The position numbers and the translations under genes are program-made. From positions 58,614 to 122,613 of the forward strand of contig NZ_JACJQG010000018.1 in NCBI RefSeq assembly GCF_014696435.1: a stretch of 64,000 nt of DNA. The letters are read 5' to 3'. The DNA comes from Calothrix anomala FACHB-343 (lineage in GTDB: Bacteria; Cyanobacteriota; Cyanobacteriia; Cyanobacteriales; Nostocaceae). Under the pieces are notes generated by a model. The model was not told the DNA's origin and made no database searches. It saw only the letters and a program-made list of their open reading frames with translations. The number at the start of each line of letters is the position of its first letter. Within the stretch, counting starts at the first letter, position 1. Shown here in pieces: positions 62,038-64,000 of the stretch.

Positions 62038-63069
62038 ATGGTGACAACTCTAGATGATAGTAAGCGCCAGGCAATTGCTACACAATTAGCAGATATCAAA
62101 GCACTGCAAAATCTGCTGATTCACAATGAGCAGCAATTTATCAAAGATTGCACTGATGATGATATTTGCCAGCGCCTACAGGATATGCTCAAAGAAGATC
62201 ATAAAAATTTGGGCGTTATCGATACTGTAATTGTTCAGTACGGTGTTCAGGAAGAGCCTAATAAAACAACTCAAAAACTAATTGAGCAAGTTCAAGAACT
62301 GATGGAAGGTTCTGAACTAACGTTGTTTGAGAAAGTACGAGAACAGGAATTGCTCAAGCATAAACAAACAATGGCTGGACTACTAATCCACAAAGCTGCT
62401 CAAGTTGTTGGTGCTGATATTGAAGCTGCTATTACACCTTTAAATACAGTCAACTTTGAAAACCGCGCTCATCAAGAACAGCTTAAAGGAATTATCGAGA
62501 TTTTGGGTGTTCGGGAACTAACCGGAAAACAACCAAAGCAAGGACTATGGGCGAGGGTTGAAGATGGTATTGCTGCTTTAACTGGTGTGGTAGGTACTGT
62601 AGTAACACGCAGCGATGACGAGATGAGCATCCGTGACTTGCTTTTGATGGATCATACTAAGGCTGATATTTTGTTTGTAGAAATTTTTAGTACTGACGAT
62701 CCTCAAAAAATTCAAGAGTATTTTGGGCAACTCTACAAAGATTTAAAAGTTCATGGAATGGCCGAAGAAGAAGTAATCTACCCAGCTATTCGTCAATATT
62801 ACGATCTGACAGATGAGATATACGCTCAGACAGACACCGTAATGGATATGTTAGATGAAATTAAAGCTCTTGACCCTGCTTCATCTGAATTTAAAGTCAA
62901 AGTTGAGCAGTTAAGAACTGCGGTACGAATTCATATTAATCAAGAAGAGCAAGATATCTTTCCCCAACTCCGTCACAACTTTAGCCATGAACAGCAAAAG
63001 CAAATGGCTAGCAATTTTAAAACAGTTAAAAGCCAGCTACAACAGCAGATGAATATTCAATTAACTTAG
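62038..63069 (+). CDS. Hemerythrin HHE domain protein
   Basis: A 343-aa protein. The N-terminal half (LADIKALQNLLIHNEQQFIK, DMLKEDHKNLGVIDTVIVQY) looks like a ferritin-like helical region, and the C-terminal half is a hemerythrin HHE domain with the ligands in RDLLLMDHTKADILF, HGMAEEEVIYPAI and HINQEEQDIFPQL. Such domains bind a di-iron centre for oxygen or NO/redox sensing or iron handling. Start ATG at 62038, preceded by AGAGGAATTAAAAA. DUF72 follows after 87 bp. Confidence 0.85.
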   Translation: MVTTLDDSKRQAIATQLADIKALQNLLIHNEQQFIKDCTDDDICQRLQDMLKEDHKNLGVIDTVIVQYGVQEEPNKTTQKLIEQVQELMEGSELTLFEKVREQELLKHKQTMAGLLIHKAAQVVGADIEAAITPLNTVNFENRAHQEQLKGIIEILGVRELTGKQPKQGLWARVEDGIAALTGVVGTVVTRSDDEMSIRDLLLMDHTKADILFVEIFSTDDPQKIQEYFGQLYKDLKVHGMAEEEVIYPAIRQYYDLTDEIYAQTDTVMDMLDEIKALDPASSEFKVKVEQLRTAVRIHINQEEQDIFPQLRHNFSHEQQKQMASNFKTVKSQLQQQMNIQLT

Positions 63070-63156
63070 CTGAAACTAGCTGTGAGGTAAGCATTTAGGA
63101 TATGAAAAGGTACAAACTAGTCTTCCAAATCATACTTGCTGTATTGAGACAACTAA

Positions 63157-63879
63157 ATGAGTACGCTGCAAATCGGTACTAGTGGTTGGGTTTATAAACA
63201 TTGGATGGAAATTTTCTATCCGCCACATTTCCCTAGTGAACAGCAACTATCATTTTACGCTCAACACTTTTCTACTGTAGAAATTAACTTTTCTTTTTAT
63301 CGATTACCAGAGCGGTATATCTTTGAAACTTGGCATGAGCAAACACCATCTAACTTTATGTTTGCTGTCAAGGGTAGTCGCTATCTCACCCACATGAAAA
63401 AGTTAAAAGACCCGATAGAGCCGCTATCCCGCTTAATAGAACGCGCATCTGGTTTACAAGAAAAACTAGGGCCAATTTTATTTCAGTTTCCTCATACTTG
63501 GCATATTAATATTGAGCGTCTTCAGCCTTTTGTAGAATTATTACAAACCTATCCCCAGCAAAGATTTACAGTTGAATTCCGTCATTCCAGTTGGCTAATT
63601 CCTGAAGTTTATAAATTATTAGAAAGTGCAGGTGTAGCCCTTTGTCTACCTGTTAGCCCAACAGTTCCCCTTGATATTTCTTTGACTACCTCTTGGACTT
63701 ATATTCGGATGCACAGTGGGCAATGGAATGTTGGTTATAGCGATGACGAGTTATTTATATGGGCTGAACATATCCGTTCATTTCTGAAGCAAGAAATTGA
63801 CGTTTATGTGTACTTCAACAATGACCCCGATGGTCATGCTATTCGTGATGCTCAGAGATTATCTATATTGTTGCAATAA
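63157..63879 (+). CDS. DUF72 protein
   Basis: A 240-aa TIM-barrel-like DUF72 protein. The family start (LQIGTSGWVYKHWMEIFYPP) and inner motifs (FSTVEINFSFYRLPE, FAVKGSRYLTH, RFTVEFRHSSW, WTYIRMHSG, VYVYFNNDPDGHA) are all present. The family function is unknown. The start is an ATG at 63157. It lies after the hemerythrin gene on the same strand. Complete. Confidence 0.9.
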   Translation: MSTLQIGTSGWVYKHWMEIFYPPHFPSEQQLSFYAQHFSTVEINFSFYRLPERYIFETWHEQTPSNFMFAVKGSRYLTHMKKLKDPIEPLSRLIERASGLQEKLGPILFQFPHTWHINIERLQPFVELLQTYPQQRFTVEFRHSSWLIPEVYKLLESAGVALCLPVSPTVPLDISLTTSWTYIRMHSGQWNVGYSDDELFIWAEHIRSFLKQEIDVYVYFNNDPDGHAIRDAQRLSILLQ

Positions 63880-64000
63880 AGCAAGGGAAAAGGCAGAAAT
63901 GTTGAATGTTAAGAAAAGTCTGATAAAAATAGCCCAAAATATGTTATTTTTGGGCGAAGGATTAAAATATATTAGTTTGATTGTGATTATAAATTCATTT

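Overview
The window looks like chromosome from a filamentous, probably heterocyst-forming cyanobacterium (Nostocales). The palindrome GCGATCGC (HIP1) is very frequent. Intergenic DNA is full of heptanucleotide STRR tracts (CCATTGA-, GGGGCAT-, CAGTCAA-type) and small palindromic MITEs. A gene for the photosystem II assembly factor Psb34 is present. Coding density is low and several gene remnants are visible, as is usual for large Nostocales genomes. No rRNA or tRNA gene was seen.

Layout. 1-8.3 kb: two small peptidoglycan-binding proteins, a Ca2+/H+ antiporter, a GH57 glycosidase, psb34, then a MITE-rich stretch. 8.3-14.8 kb: a giant NACHT-HEAT-metallophosphoesterase protein, a 21-bp minisatellite and a small membrane protein. 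14.9-34.4 kb: mostly housekeeping and accessory metabolism, namely a LysR regulator divergent from ilvD, a vMAP/AAA-like ATPase, an RTX calcium-binding protein, DUF1772 and DUF4334 proteins, a GH31 alpha-glucosidase, a TrkA-type K+ channel, argD, polyphosphate glucokinase, an SDR and a bile-acid/Na+ symporter-type carrier. 35.1-50.9 kb: a complete type I-D CRISPR-Cas locus (WYL regulator, cas3', cas10d with a likely internal cas11d, csc2, csc1, cas6, cas4, cas1, cas2, then a 10-spacer array). 50.9-64 kb: a DUF2600 terpene-synthase-like gene, an SDR-DehI fusion, pentapeptide-repeat proteins, an FAD oxidoreductase, several decayed genes (erythromycin esterase, histidine kinase, galE), a hemerythrin protein and a DUF72 protein.

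Three things stand out. First, the type I-D operon is split between cas3' and cas10d by two complete toxin-antitoxin pairs (DUF433/DUF5615 and MntA/HepT). The HepT toxin frame overlaps the cas10d start by 8 nt, so the toxin module is built into cas expression. A relic inverted CRISPR repeat pair sits at the end of cas3', a minus-strand gene of unknown function lies between csc1 and cas6, and IS200/IS605-type debris lies on both sides of the locus. Second, the 1572-aa protein at 8310-13028 joins a NACHT NTPase, 18 nearly identical 31-residue HEAT-like repeats with a few hypervariable positions, and an intact calcineurin-like phosphoesterase. This is the layout expected of an NLR-like defence sensor/effector. 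Third, repeats have been captured into genes: a palindromic repeat is translated inside the NACHT domain, a MITE supplies the ilvD stop codon, a truncated CRISPR repeat supplies the 3' end of the DUF2600 gene, and an STRR supplies the LysR C-terminus.

All calls come from reading the sequence; no database search was run. Where a start differs from the longest open frame, the reason is given in the entry.
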